DNA of 53,696 nt from SCGC-AG-212-J23 sp035649175 (GCA_035649175.1 DASRKB010000135.1:1-53696), one strand, 5' to 3'; shown: positions 1 through 8,156, numbered from the stretch's first letter. Numbers and translations are program-made. Notes: generated by a model not told the origin, from the letters alone.

Positions 1-1193
1 CGGCGAACGAGGCGGCCGACGACCGGGCCGACATCCACCCGGGCGACCGCTGCATGCTCATCGTGGAGAACGACGTCGCCTTCGCCAAGGTGCTGCTCGA
101 GGCGGTGCGCGAGCAGGGATTCAAGGGCCTGGTCAGCGGCACGGGGGCCGGCGCGCTCGCGATGGCGCGCGACTTCCGGCCGACGGCGATCACCCTCGAC
201 ATTTTCCTGCCCGACATGCAGGGATGGCGCGTGCTCGACCGGCTGAAGGCCGACCTGTCGACGCGCCACATCCCGGTGTGCGTGGTGTCGACCGACGAGG
301 CGCGCGCCCGCGCCTACGAATCGGGCGCGCTCGGGTTCCTCGCCAAGCCCGTCGCCTCGCGCGAGCTGGTCGAAGGCGCGCTTCGCGAGCTGACCGACTT
401 CGCCGCCCGCGGCCGGCGCAACCTGCTGCTCGCGATGCCGGCGGGCGAGGCGCGCCGCGCGCTCGCCGGGCTGCTCGCCTGCGAGGACCTGGAGGTGCGG
501 GAGAGCGCCGCACCGGCGGAGGCGCTCGAGCGCCTGCGCAGCGGGGACGCCGATTGCCTGGTGGCACAGGCCGGCCTGCTCGATCCCGAGCGCCTCGCGG
601 AAGCGCTCGAGAACCGGCCACGGCCACTGCCGGTCGTGGTATACGACCCGGACGGGACGGCGGGGCGCCCGCAGGGAGACGACCGTGTGGTTCAGCGCGC
701 CGCGCGTTCGGTGGAGCGCGCGGCGGACCTCGCCTGCTTCTTCCTGCACCGGCCGCTCGAGGGCCTCGCCGACCCGGCGCGCCGCGCCCTCGAGACGCTG
801 CACTCCTCGAGCAGCGTGCTCGCCGGGCGCACTGCGCTCATCGTCGATGACGACATGCGCAACATCTTCGCGCTCGCCACCGTGCTGCACGACGAGGGCA
901 TGCGAATCGCGTCGGCCAACAACGGCCGCGAGGCGATCCGGCTCGTCACCGAGCGCGCCGACATCGACATCGTGCTGATGGACATCATGATGCCCGAGAT
1001 GGACGGGATCGCCACCATGCAGGAGATCCGCAAGCTGCCGCGCGGCCGCGACCTTCCGATGGTCGCAGTCACCGCGAAGGCGATGAAGGGAGACCGCGAG
1101 CGCTGCATCCAGGCGGGCGCCTGGGATTACCTCTCCAAGCCGGTCGACATGCCGCACCTCATGACGGTGCTGCGCGGATGGCTGCATCGGTGA
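1..1193 (+). CDS. Hybrid sensor kinase, C-terminal part with three receiver modules (5' partial)
   Basis: The reading frame is open from base 3, so the gene enters from the left edge; the ATG at 54 lies inside a receiver domain and is not a believable start. Counting from that Met, receiver 1 spans about residues 1-117 with acceptor Asp49 (TLDIFLPD) and Lys in LAKP. A second receiver-like module (about 122-225) has lost a recognisable acceptor Asp and looks degenerate. Receiver 3 (about 262-379) is intact, with IVDDD, acceptor Asp310 in LMDIMMPEMDG and SKPVD. The kinase core would lie upstream, outside the window. It overlaps the next kinase gene by 16 bases, so the two are probably co-translated and may form one phosphorelay (inference). 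Confidence 0.85.
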   Translation, partial: ANEAADDRADIHPGDRCMLIVENDVAFAKVLLEAVREQGFKGLVSGTGAGALAMARDFRPTAITLDIFLPDMQGWRVLDRLKADLSTRHIPVCVVSTDEARARAYESGALGFLAKPVASRELVEGALRELTDFAARGRRNLLLAMPAGEARRALAGLLACEDLEVRESAAPAEALERLRSGDADCLVAQAGLLDPERLAEALENRPRPLPVVVYDPDGTAGRPQGDDRVVQRAARSVERAADLACFFLHRPLEGLADPARRALETLHSSSSVLAGRTALIVDDDMRNIFALATVLHDEGMRIASANNGREAIRLVTERADIDIVLMDIMMPEMDGIATMQEIRKLPRGRDLPMVAVTAKAMKGDRERCIQAGAWDYLSKPVDMPHLMTVLRGWLHR

Positions 1194-2806
1194 GCACGCC
1201 CGAGCAGGCGCGCGAGGACCCGGTCAACGTCCTGATCGTCGACGACTTGCCCGAGAAGCTGCTCGCGTACCGCATGGTGCTCGAGGAGCTGGGGGAGAAC
1301 CTGGTCACGGCGCGCTCGGGCTCGGAGGCGCTGCGCGAGGTGCTGTCGCGCGAGTTCGCCGTGATCCTGCTCGACGTCAACATGCCCGATATCGACGGCA
1401 TGGAGACCGCGCGCATGATCCGACGCTACGGCGCCAGCGCGCACACGCCGATCATCTTCATCACCGCCTACGCCGACGAGATCCAGATGGCGCGCGGCTA
1501 CTCGCTCGGCGCGGTCGACTACATCCTTTCGCCGGTAGTCCCCGACGTCCTGCGTACCAAGGTGAAGGTGTTCTGCGAGCTCGCGCGCCTGCAGCGGCGC
1601 ACGCGCGCGCACGCCGAGGAGCGCGTCGCGCTGGCCCAAGAGCAGGCGGCGCGCGCCGCGGCGGAGGAGGCCAACCGCCGCAAGGACGAGTTCCTCGCCA
1701 TGCTTTCTCACGAGCTGCGCAACCCGCTCGCGCCGATCCGCAACGCGGTCGAAGTGATGCGGCGCGTCGCTCCTGCCGACGCGCGCCTGGACTGGGCCCG
1801 CGAGGCGATCGACCGGCAGGTGACGCACATGACGCAGCTCGTCGATGGCCTGCTCGATGTCTCGCGCATCACGCGCGGCAAGATCAAGCTGAAGAAGGAG
1901 CCGGTGGACCTCGGCAAAGTGCTCGAGCAGGCGATCGAGTCGACCCGGCCGCTCCTCGACGCACGCCGGCACCGGCTTACCGCCGCGCTTGGTGGCCCGG
2001 TGCGGCTCTCCGGAGACTTCGGGCGCCTGACGCAGGTGTTCGTTAACCTGCTCGCCAACGCGGCCAAGTACACGCCGGAAGGCGGCGCGGTGCACGTGTC
2101 GCTGACCGCGGGCGACGGCGAGGCGATCGTCTCGGTCCGGGACAACGGCGCGGGCATCGAGCGCGAGCTCCTGCCGCGCGTCTTCGACATCTTCGTGCAG
2201 GGCGAGCGCAGCCTGGACCGCAGCCCGGCGGGCCTGGGCATCGGGCTCACGATCGTGCACCACCTCGTCACGGCGCATGGCGGCCGGGTCGAGGCGGCGA
2301 GCGAGGGTCCCGGGCGCGGCGCGGAGTTCGTCGTGGCGCTGCCTTGCCTTCGCCAGGTACCCGAAGCCGACGCGCCGCCGACCACGATGTCCGCGGCCGG
2401 CGAGCCGCCCGCGCGGCGACGCGTGCTGGTGGTCGACGACAACGCCGACGTCGCGGAGAGCATCGCGGTATTCCTCAGGCTCGTGGGCCACGAAGTGCGC
2501 ATCGCCTCCGACGGCGCGCAGGCCATTGCGCTGGCGCAGCTCTTCGCGCCCGAGGTGGCCATCCTCGACATCGGGCTGCCGGGGATGAGCGGCTACGAGC
2601 TCGCGCGGCGCCTGCAATCGCTGCCCGAGACGCGCGGAGCGCTGCTCGTCGCGGTGAGCGGCTACGGACAGAAGGACGACCGCGTCCAGGCGAGCGCGGC
2701 GGGCTTCCAGCACCACTTCCTGAAGCCGAGCGACCCGGCCGAGATCCTGCGGGTCGTTGCCCGGGCTAGCCCGGATCCGAAGCGGCTCGCGACGTCGCCC
2801 AGCTGA
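1178..2806 (+). CDS. Hybrid histidine kinase (REC-HisKA-HATPase-REC)
   Basis: A 542-residue cytoplasmic hybrid kinase with no membrane segment or periplasmic sensor. The N-terminal receiver (about 17-130) has acceptor Asp66 in LLDVNMPDIDG; the usual KP motif reads SPVVP. A short coiled linker leads to HisKA with phospho-His178 in MLSHELRNPLAP. The HATPase domain has the N box VNLLANAAKYTP, G1 DNGAGI and G2 GLGIGL. The C-terminal receiver has Asp464 in ILDIGLPGMSG. Its start lies inside the previous hybrid-kinase gene, implying coupled translation. With a receiver at each end it can take phosphate from one partner and pass it on; the partner kinase is probably the upstream gene (inference). 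The ATG at 1178 is the first start in frame and precedes the receiver properly. Confidence 0.9.
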   Translation: MAASVSTPEQAREDPVNVLIVDDLPEKLLAYRMVLEELGENLVTARSGSEALREVLSREFAVILLDVNMPDIDGMETARMIRRYGASAHTPIIFITAYADEIQMARGYSLGAVDYILSPVVPDVLRTKVKVFCELARLQRRTRAHAEERVALAQEQAARAAAEEANRRKDEFLAMLSHELRNPLAPIRNAVEVMRRVAPADARLDWAREAIDRQVTHMTQLVDGLLDVSRITRGKIKLKKEPVDLGKVLEQAIESTRPLLDARRHRLTAALGGPVRLSGDFGRLTQVFVNLLANAAKYTPEGGAVHVSLTAGDGEAIVSVRDNGAGIERELLPRVFDIFVQGERSLDRSPAGLGIGLTIVHHLVTAHGGRVEAASEGPGRGAEFVVALPCLRQVPEADAPPTTMSAAGEPPARRRVLVVDDNADVAESIAVFLRLVGHEVRIASDGAQAIALAQLFAPEVAILDIGLPGMSGYELARRLQSLPETRGALLVAVSGYGQKDDRVQASAAGFQHHFLKPSDPAEILRVVARASPDPKRLATSPS

Positions 2807-2984
2807 GCAGCCGCGCGATCTCCGGGCGCTCCGCGAGTACCGCGACCTCGATCGCATCCTTGCCCTCGCGGTTGCGGATGCGCGGATTCGCCCCCTCGGT
2901 GAGCAGGCGCTCGACCTCGTCGCGGTCGCCGTAGAACGCCGCCAGGTGCAGCAGCGTGTTGCCGAAAGGTCCCTGGTAGTCCAT
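2766..2984 (-). CDS. Small ankyrin-repeat protein
   Basis: A 72-residue protein that is almost wholly one to two ankyrin units. GNTLLHLAAFYGDRDEVERL is a textbook repeat (TPLHxAA...G), followed by a second (NREGKDAIEVAVLAERPEIARLL). There is no signal peptide, so it is expected to be a cytosolic protein-binding module. Its 3' end overlaps the end of the convergent hybrid kinase gene by 41 bases. Most ankyrin proteins carry more repeats, so this may be a minimal scaffold or the remains of a longer gene. Partner unknown. Confidence 0.7.
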   Translation of the reverse strand: MDYQGPFGNTLLHLAAFYGDRDEVERLLTEGANPRIRNREGKDAIEVAVLAERPEIARLLSWATSRAASDPG

Positions 2985-3054
2985 GCGCGAAACTTATCGC
3001 GGGGTTCGTTTCTCCGCAATGTGGCGGCGGCCCGACATTGCTATATTCGGTGCG

Positions 3055-3939
3055 ATGCTTCCGCGCGATCGCCTTCCCTACTCGGCCATCGTCGACCGTC
3101 CGAGGCTCGAGCTGCCGAGCGGCGCACGCCTCGCGGTGTGGACCATCGTCAACGTCGAGGAGTGGTCGATCGAGCGGCCGATGCCGCGAATGGTGCTGTC
3201 TCCGCCTCTCGGACAGCCGCTGCAGCCGGACTTGCCGAACTGGGCGTGGCACGAGTACGGCATGCGCGTCGGCTTTTGGCGCCTTGCCGAGGTATTGAAG
3301 AAGTTCGACATCAAGGCGACGCTGGCCATCAACGGCTCGGTTTGTAGAACTTATCCCCGCGTGGCCAAGGCGGCGCTCGAGGCGGGCTGGGAGTTCATGG
3401 GCCACGGCTACATCCAGAGGCCGATGCACCATGTGGAAGATCAACGAGCGGCAATAAGGCAGACCATCGAAGAAATCCGGGCCTTCACGGGCAAGGCGCC
3501 GCGCGGCTGGGAGAGCCCGGGCCTGACCGAAACCTACGACACGATCGACTGGCTCGCCGAGGCGGGAATCGAGTATGTCGCCGACTGGGTGCTCGACGAC
3601 CAGCCGGTGGAGATCCGCACGGCGACCCGGCCGGTGGTCTCGATTCCCTACACGGTGGAGCTGAACGACATTCCCATGATGCTGCTGCAGAGCCACCCCT
3701 CCGCGGAATGGCTGCAGCGCGGCATCGACCACTTCGAGCGGCTCTACGCCGAGGGCGAAAAGAGCGCCCGGGTGATGGCGATCAGCGTGCATCCCTACAT
3801 CACCGGCGTGCCGCACCGCGTCGGCTATCTCGAGCGGCTCTACGAGACCATCCGCCAGCGCCCCGGGGTGCTGATGTGGAAAGGGGAGGAAATCCTTGAC
3901 TGGTATACCGACGCCCGAAGATCTGCGCCGGCGCGCTGA
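3055..3939 (+). CDS. Polysaccharide deacetylase family protein (PuuE-like)
   Basis: A 294-residue NodB-fold hydrolase of the PuuE/allantoinase-like branch. Seen: the early block WAWHEYGMRVGFWRL, then KKFDIKATLAINGSVC, then FMGHGYIQRPMHH. The last segment supplies His residues where the family binds metal. A late block MAISVHPYITGVPHR carries the C-terminal His. Members hydrolyse amide or N-acetyl bonds; the substrate here is unknown. I start at ATG 3055 because homologous sequence begins at PRDRLPYSAI; an earlier ATG at 2983 would add 24 unrelated residues. A TATATT box at 3042-3047 lies only 7 bases upstream, so the message may be nearly leaderless. The downstream hydroxylase gene overlaps by 44 bases, suggesting a shared catabolic step. 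Confidence 0.85.
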   Translation: MLPRDRLPYSAIVDRPRLELPSGARLAVWTIVNVEEWSIERPMPRMVLSPPLGQPLQPDLPNWAWHEYGMRVGFWRLAEVLKKFDIKATLAINGSVCRTYPRVAKAALEAGWEFMGHGYIQRPMHHVEDQRAAIRQTIEEIRAFTGKAPRGWESPGLTETYDTIDWLAEAGIEYVADWVLDDQPVEIRTATRPVVSIPYTVELNDIPMMLLQSHPSAEWLQRGIDHFERLYAEGEKSARVMAISVHPYITGVPHRVGYLERLYETIRQRPGVLMWKGEEILDWYTDARRSAPAR

Positions 3940-5077
3940 AGCGCTGCTGCCGGCGCTGCGCGAGCGGGCGGCGCGCAGCGAGGCGCTGCGGCGCATCCCG
4001 GACGAGACGCTTCGGGACTTTCACGAGGCCCAGCTCTTCCGTATCCACCAGCCACGGCGGGTCGGCGGCGCCGAGCTCGAGTTCGCCGCGGTGGTGGAGT
4101 ACGGGGCGCTTTTTGCCCGCGCGTGCGCCTCCACCGCCTGGAACTGGGTGAACTTCTCGGCGCATCACATGATGCTCGGGATGTTTCCGCCGGCGGCGCA
4201 GGAGGAGGTCTGGGGCGCCTCGCGCGACGCGCTCATCGCCTCGTCCTTCGTCTTCCCGGCGGGCAGGGCGCGCAAAGTCGAAGGCGGCTACGTGCTCTCC
4301 GGCCGCTGGCCGTTCTCGAGCGGCGTCGACCCGAGCGAGTGGAACATGCTCGCGGGCCTTTCGCGGCTGGACGACCACGCCCCGCCGGAGCAGCGCGTGT
4401 TCCTGCTGCACCGCTCGCAGTACCGAGTGCACGACACTTGGTACGCCGGCGGCCTGCGTGGCACCGGAAGCAACGACGTGGAGGTCTCCGAGCAGTTCGT
4501 GCCGGAGCACAAGACGTTGTCGGTCGCCGACACCAAGGGGGGCCCGACCCCGGGCAGCGCCGTCAACCGCGGGCCGCTGTTCCAGGTCCCGGTCTTCGCG
4601 CTCTTTCCCTACATGCTTTCCGGCGTGGCGCTGGGGATTGCCGAGGGACTGATCGAAGACTTTTCTTCAAGCACGCTTTCCCGTACCGGAAAGATGACCG
4701 GGGCGCGCATCGCGGAGATCCAGAGCACGCAGATCCGGCTCGGCGAGGCCACGGCCTACGCGCGCGCCTCGCGCCTGGTGCAGCTCGATAACTGCCGCGA
4801 GGCGCAGCGCGCCATCGAAAGGGGCGACGTGCCGGATGCGAAGAGCAAGGCGCGCTACCGGCTGGAAGGTGCCTGGGCGGTCGAGTGGGCGCTGCGCGCG
4901 GTGGATGTCATGTTCGGCCTCGCGGGCGCCGGAGGCCTGTACGAGTCCGGGCATATCGCGCGAGCCTTCCGGGACGCGCACGCCGTCAAGCAGCACTTCT
5001 CCTTCAATACCGACATCGCCGGCACGACGTACGGCCGCGTGGCGCTCGGACTCCCCGCGGATAATCCTACGTTGTAG
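3896..5077 (+). CDS. Acyl-CoA dehydrogenase-fold flavin hydroxylase (HsaA/HpaH-like)
   Basis: A 393-residue flavoprotein of the acyl-CoA dehydrogenase fold, in the group of two-component flavin-dependent hydroxylases. Seen: FRIHQPRRVGGAELEF, GRWPFSSGVDPS (flavin-binding strand region), GGLRGTGSNDVEV and a C-terminal helical block ending FNTDIAGTTYGRVALG...NPTL. Such enzymes usually hydroxylate aromatic or related substrates with FMNH2 or FADH2 from a separate reductase; no reductase gene lies nearby. The start is TTG 3896, set by AGGGGAGGAA five bases upstream and by normal family length. It overlaps the deacetylase gene by 44 bases. A paralogue of similar length lies at 39522-40709 on the other strand and shares the WPFSSGVD and NPTL signatures. 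Confidence 0.85.
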   Translation: MTGIPTPEDLRRRAEALLPALRERAARSEALRRIPDETLRDFHEAQLFRIHQPRRVGGAELEFAAVVEYGALFARACASTAWNWVNFSAHHMMLGMFPPAAQEEVWGASRDALIASSFVFPAGRARKVEGGYVLSGRWPFSSGVDPSEWNMLAGLSRLDDHAPPEQRVFLLHRSQYRVHDTWYAGGLRGTGSNDVEVSEQFVPEHKTLSVADTKGGPTPGSAVNRGPLFQVPVFALFPYMLSGVALGIAEGLIEDFSSSTLSRTGKMTGARIAEIQSTQIRLGEATAYARASRLVQLDNCREAQRAIERGDVPDAKSKARYRLEGAWAVEWALRAVDVMFGLAGAGGLYESGHIARAFRDAHAVKQHFSFNTDIAGTTYGRVALGLPADNPTL

Positions 5078-5130
5078 GCCTGAAAACTGCTTCCTGCCTG
5101 TACAGCTTTTTCGTCAACCGTGTACCGGGA

Positions 5131-5136
5131 AAGGAG
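5131..5136 (+). promoter_or_regulatory. Ribosome binding site that sets the start of the PG-binding protein
   Basis: AAGGAG lies seven bases before ATG 5144. It favours this start over the in-frame GTG at 5120, and the ATG start gives an immediate signal peptide. Confidence 0.7.
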
Positions 5137-5143
5137 TGCAGGA

Positions 5144-5692
5144 ATGAAAATCCGTCTCATCGTCGCCGCCACGAGCGCGGCGCTGTTCTCGCTCGGCGCG
5201 ATGGCCGCCGGGGACGACAAGCAGAAGCAGTCCCAGACTCAGGGCCAGGGCGCCCAGCAGTCGCAAAGCGCCACGGGAGCCTCGGGCTCCGCCACCGGAG
5301 CCTCGGGCTCCATGAGCAGCAGCGGTCAGTCGTCGAAGAGTGCCGCGGGTTCCACCAGCGGCCAGCAGTCCTCGAAGAGCGCCGCGGGCGGCGCCACCGC
5401 GGGTCAGCAGTCCCAAGCGCAGGGCGGCGGCGCGCAGAGCTCGGACCTCGTGAAGCAGGTGCAGCAGAAGCTCTCGCAGGAGGGTCATCAGCTCCAGGCT
5501 GACGGCATCATGGGACCGAAGACCCAGGCTGCGCTGAAGGAGTACCAGGAGAAGAAGGGCCTGGAGGCGTCCGGTCAACTGAACAGGGAAACCCTCTCTG
5601 CGCTCGGCGTGAGCGGCAGCGCCGGCGGCTCGGCCGCGACCGGCGGGTCCAGCACGGGACAGTCGCAGGGTCAGTCGCAGAAGACGCGGTAG
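5144..5692 (+). CDS. Secreted peptidoglycan-binding domain protein
   Basis: A 182-residue exported protein. Residues 1-21 form a signal peptide (MKIRLIV...LGAMA, cleavage after AMA). Residues about 25-100 are low complexity, rich in Ser, Gln, Gly and Ala, with repeated SSGQSSKSAAG-like units. Residues about 101-160 are a PG_binding_1 domain: SSDLVKQVQQKLSQEGH, ADGIMGPKTQAALKEYQ and ASGQLNRETLSALGV. The tail is again Gly/Ser/Gln-rich. The likely role is non-catalytic binding to the cell wall in the periplasm. It is a stand-alone unit with its own ribosome site and a strong terminator just downstream. Confidence 0.88.
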   Translation: MKIRLIVAATSAALFSLGAMAAGDDKQKQSQTQGQGAQQSQSATGASGSATGASGSMSSSGQSSKSAAGSTSGQQSSKSAAGGATAGQQSQAQGGGAQSSDLVKQVQQKLSQEGHQLQADGIMGPKTQAALKEYQEKKGLEASGQLNRETLSALGVSGSAGGSAATGGSSTGQSQGQSQKTR

Positions 5693-5714
5693 CGGTCAAC
5701 GGCAGGCCCAAGGG

Positions 5715-5745
5715 CGGGGAGCGCATTGCGCTCTCCGCTTTTTTT
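5715..5745 (+). terminator. Rho-independent terminator
   Basis: A 10-bp stem, CGGGGAGCGC (5715-5724) with GCGCTCTCCG (5728-5737), has one G-U pair and the loop ATT, and is followed by seven T (5739-5745). It ends the transcript of the peptidoglycan-binding protein. Confidence 0.9.
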
Positions 5746-5765
5746 CGGCCGTGTGAAGCGGCACA

Positions 5766-6161
5766 ATGGTTGCAGGCATGGCACAAGTGAAACCAGACGA
5801 GGGGCTGCTGAGCGGCGAGGTGCGGGCGCGGCTGCCGCTGCGCCGGCAGCTCCTGCTATACCTGGATCCGTTCGCGCTGTTCATGGACGCCTCGCGCGGC
5901 ACGCGCCAGATGCGCGAAAGCGCCCTGCGCCACAACCGGGCCATGCGCTGGATGCTGGTCGCCTACCTGCGGCGTTGGGCGATGATCGCCTCGTCGCTCT
6001 TCCTCGCCATCCTGCCCGGAGAAGCGCTCGCCGCGCAAAGCCCGATTTTCCTAATCCCGACCGCGGCCATCGCCGTCGGCTGCTGCATCGCGCTGACCGT
6101 CACGGCCCTCATCGCCACGGTCTATCTCTTGCTGGGCTCCCGGGGCAGCACCCACAACTAA
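5766..6161 (+). CDS. Small two-helix membrane protein, unknown function
   Basis: A 131-residue protein I do not recognise. The N-terminal half is polar and basic (residues about 20-70, with LPLRRQLLLYLDPFALFMD and many Arg). Two hydrophobic helices follow, about residues 72-92 (MIASSLFLAIL...ALAA) and 95-125 (FLIPTAAIAVGCCIAL...). ATG 5766 and ATG 5778 are both possible starts and neither has a good ribosome site. It ends at 6161, where the ribosome site of the CBS gene begins, so the two are probably one transcript. Confidence 0.6.
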   Translation: MVAGMAQVKPDEGLLSGEVRARLPLRRQLLLYLDPFALFMDASRGTRQMRESALRHNRAMRWMLVAYLRRWAMIASSLFLAILPGEALAAQSPIFLIPTAAIAVGCCIALTVTALIATVYLLLGSRGSTHN

Positions 6162-6172
6162 AGGAGACTTCC

Positions 6173-6613
6173 ATGCGAGTGAGCGAAGCGATGAGCCGCG
6201 AGGTGCGGCTCGCCAACCCCGGGCAGAGCATCCGTGAGGTGGCGAGGATCATGGCCGAGATCGACGCGGGGGCCATGCCGGTGCAGGAAAATGACCGCCT
6301 GGTGGGCATGATCACCGATCGCGACATCGCGGTGCGCGCGGTGGCGCAGGGCAAGGGACCCGATACTCCGGTGCGCGAGGTGATGAGCACCGAGCAGGTA
6401 CTGTACTGCTTCGAGGATGAGGAGCTCGACCATGTCGCGCAGAATATGAGCGAGGAGCGGGTGCGCCGCCTGCCGGTGGTGAACCGCGACAAGCGCCTGG
6501 TTGGCATCCTGGCCCTGGGCGACGTGGCGAGGAACGAGCAGAAGTCGGGCGGCAAGGCCGTGAAGGGCGTGTCACGGGAGGGCGGGCCCCATAGCCAGAA
6601 CGCTCGCCTCTAG
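6173..6613 (+). CDS. CBS-pair domain protein
   Basis: A 146-residue protein made almost only of two CBS domains (about 1-60 and 70-130). Seen: VSEAMSREVRLANPG, AGAMPVQENDRLVGMITDRDIAVRAVA, VREVMSTEQV and RRLPVVNRDKRLVGILALGDVA. CBS pairs bind adenosyl ligands such as AMP, ATP or SAM and report energy state; stand-alone versions like this are usually regulatory. The start ATG 6173 follows AAGGAGA at 6161-6167, which overlaps the stop codon of the upstream membrane-protein gene. Target unknown. Confidence 0.88.
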   Translation: MRVSEAMSREVRLANPGQSIREVARIMAEIDAGAMPVQENDRLVGMITDRDIAVRAVAQGKGPDTPVREVMSTEQVLYCFEDEELDHVAQNMSEERVRRLPVVNRDKRLVGILALGDVARNEQKSGGKAVKGVSREGGPHSQNARL

Positions 6614-6998
6614 CCTCGCGGCCCTCGTCGTCGCCTTCCTGGCCGGCTGCGCCAGTACGCCGGACGTAACACAGGCGAAGAGCAGCTGGCAGGGGGCGAC
6701 CTACGACGACGTGGTGCTGCTGTGGGGCGCGCCCTCGCGCAGCACCACGCTCTCCGACGGACGGCAGGCCCACACGTGGGTCAGCGAGCGGCACACTTCG
6801 CGTGGGACCTTCTATCCGTCGGTAGGCATCTTCGGCGGCTCCGGGAACGTCGGCGTGGGCGTCGGCGTAGGCACCAGCGTGCCCTTCGGTGCGGAGCGCG
6901 AGGCCTGCCAGCGCACGCTCGTCCTCGACCAGGGCCGCGTGGTGGAGCAGAACTGGATCGGCCCGGACGCCTTCTGCGAAACCTTCTACCGCCCCTAG
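6591..6998 (+). CDS. Lipoprotein with SmpA/BamE-like features; start at a non-standard codon
   Basis: The frame is open from 6564 to the stop at 6996. It encodes ALVVAFLAGCASTPD, a good signal peptide with lipobox LAGC (Cys codon 6648-6650), then WQGATYDDVVLLWGAPS, a pattern like the SmpA/BamE fold, and a C-terminal part rich in Gly-Val repeats. No ATG, GTG or TTG precedes the lipobox. The best candidate is ATA at 6591, about eight bases after GGGAGGG; the first standard start, GTG 6711, would delete the whole export signal. Either ATA is used, or the ATG has mutated or been misread. Expected location: outer membrane. Its stop codon shares the tetramer CTAG with the convergent oxidoreductase. 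Confidence 0.65.
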   Translation: MARTLASSLAALVVAFLAGCASTPDVTQAKSSWQGATYDDVVLLWGAPSRSTTLSDGRQAHTWVSERHTSRGTFYPSVGIFGGSGNVGVGVGVGTSVPFGAEREACQRTLVLDQGRVVEQNWIGPDAFCETFYRP

Positions 6999-8146
6999 GG
7001 CGTTCGGGGTCTGACCCCGATCTTGCGCAGAAGCGCTTCGCGGCGGGTGAGCCACCAGCCGTACTGCACCGGCCAGTGCTCGAACTCCGGATCCGCGCCG
7101 AGCGCTTGGGCAGCATGCACCGGCCAGTTAGGATCGTAGAGCGCTTCGCGGCCGATCGCGATGAGGTCGGCGCGCCCCGCCTGCAGCGCTTCCTCGGCTT
7201 GCTGCGCGGTGAGGATGAGACCCACGGCCATCGTCATCAGCGCGGCTTCCTTTCGGATTCGCTCGGCGAATGGAAGTTGGAAGCCCGGTACGCGCGGCAC
7301 GAGCGTGCGCGTGGCCGCGGTCGCCGAGCCGAGGATGCCGCCCGACGAGCAGTCGATCACGTCGACGCTGACCGCCTTGAGCGCCTTTGCGAAGATTACG
7401 GTGTCCTCCAGGCTCCAGCCGCCTTGCACGTCGTCGATCGAAGAGACGCGCACGAAGAGCGGCTTGCCGGCCGGCCACGCCTCGCGCACCGCCTTCGCCA
7501 CCGCGAGCGGAAACCGCATCCGCTTTTCGATCGGCCCCTCGTTCGACAGCGGCGAGAGGAACGTGTGCAGCAGGTATCCGTGGGCGGCATGGAGCTCGAC
7601 GATATCGAAGCCCGCGGCATCGGCGCGCCGGGCTGCTGAACGGTAGGACTCAAGAAGACTGTTCAACGATGAGTCGTCGAGCGGTGTGGGCCGAAGCCAT
7701 CCATCCCCGACCGGCTTGTCCGTCGGTGCGACGATGCCCCAGGGCCTCTCGCCGCGGTCGAGGTCAGCCTGCGTGAGCGGCCCGTTGCCGAACCAGGGTC
7801 GCGCCATGCTCGCCTTGCGCCCGGCGTGCGCGAGTTGGATAGCAGGAGTTGCTCTCTGGGACTTTACAAAGGAGGCGATTCTCTTCAACCCCGGGATCTG
7901 GTCGTCATCCCAGATCCCCGTGTCGCCGTGGGTGATGCGCCCGCGCTTCTCGACCGCGGTGGCTTCGACGAACACGACCCCCGCGCCGCCCTGGGCGAAC
8001 TTGCCCAGGTGCACGAGATGCCAGTCGGTGACGTACCCGTCTTCGGCGGAATACTGGCACATGGGCGAGACGACGATGCGGTTGCGCGCGCGCACGTCGC
8101 GCAGCGCGATCGGCTGAAACAGGAGCGGCTGGCTCATGGCGGACAT
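6995..8146 (-). CDS. NADH:flavin oxidoreductase, Old Yellow Enzyme family (YqjM-like)
   Basis: A 383-residue FMN-dependent TIM-barrel ene-reductase. Seen: RNRIVVSPMCQYSA near the N-terminus with Cys30, typical of the YqjM class, QLAHAGRKAS (substrate-site region), the FDIVELHAAHGYLLHTFLSPLSN block with the His pair, and late AVGLILTAQQAEEAL and DLIAIGREALYDPNW segments that bind FMN phosphate. Such enzymes reduce activated C=C bonds using NAD(P)H. The last residues (IGVRPRTP) are encoded by a palindromic repeat at 7003-7023 and are unlikely to be native. It stands alone on the minus strand. Confidence 0.92.
   Translation of the reverse strand: MSAMSQPLLFQPIALRDVRARNRIVVSPMCQYSAEDGYVTDWHLVHLGKFAQGGAGVVFVEATAVEKRGRITHGDTGIWDDDQIPGLKRIASFVKSQRATPAIQLAHAGRKASMARPWFGNGPLTQADLDRGERPWGIVAPTDKPVGDGWLRPTPLDDSSLNSLLESYRSAARRADAAGFDIVELHAAHGYLLHTFLSPLSNEGPIEKRMRFPLAVAKAVREAWPAGKPLFVRVSSIDDVQGGWSLEDTVIFAKALKAVSVDVIDCSSGGILGSATAATRTLVPRVPGFQLPFAERIRKEAALMTMAVGLILTAQQAEEALQAGRADLIAIGREALYDPNWPVHAAQALGADPEFEHWPVQYGWWLTRREALLRKIGVRPRTP
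7003..7023. repeat. GGGGTC-GACCCC palindromic repeat, copy 1
   Basis: The core CGGGGTCTGACCCCG is an inverted repeat with a 1-base centre. The same unit recurs at 21735-21759 and 39502-39523, each time at a gene end. This copy lies inside the last codons of the oxidoreductase gene. Confidence 0.8.
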
Positions 8147-8156
8147 GTTAAGCGAC

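Noticed and set aside
2016..2806. A defence-system reading of the two-component and ankyrin genes at the left end
   Set aside because: Ordinary hybrid kinases explain the region; no nuclease, helicase or effector is next to the ankyrin unit.
1127..3019. A 630-codon minus-strand frame
   Set aside because: It is antisense to a full hybrid kinase and has no domain pattern; composition is shadow-like.
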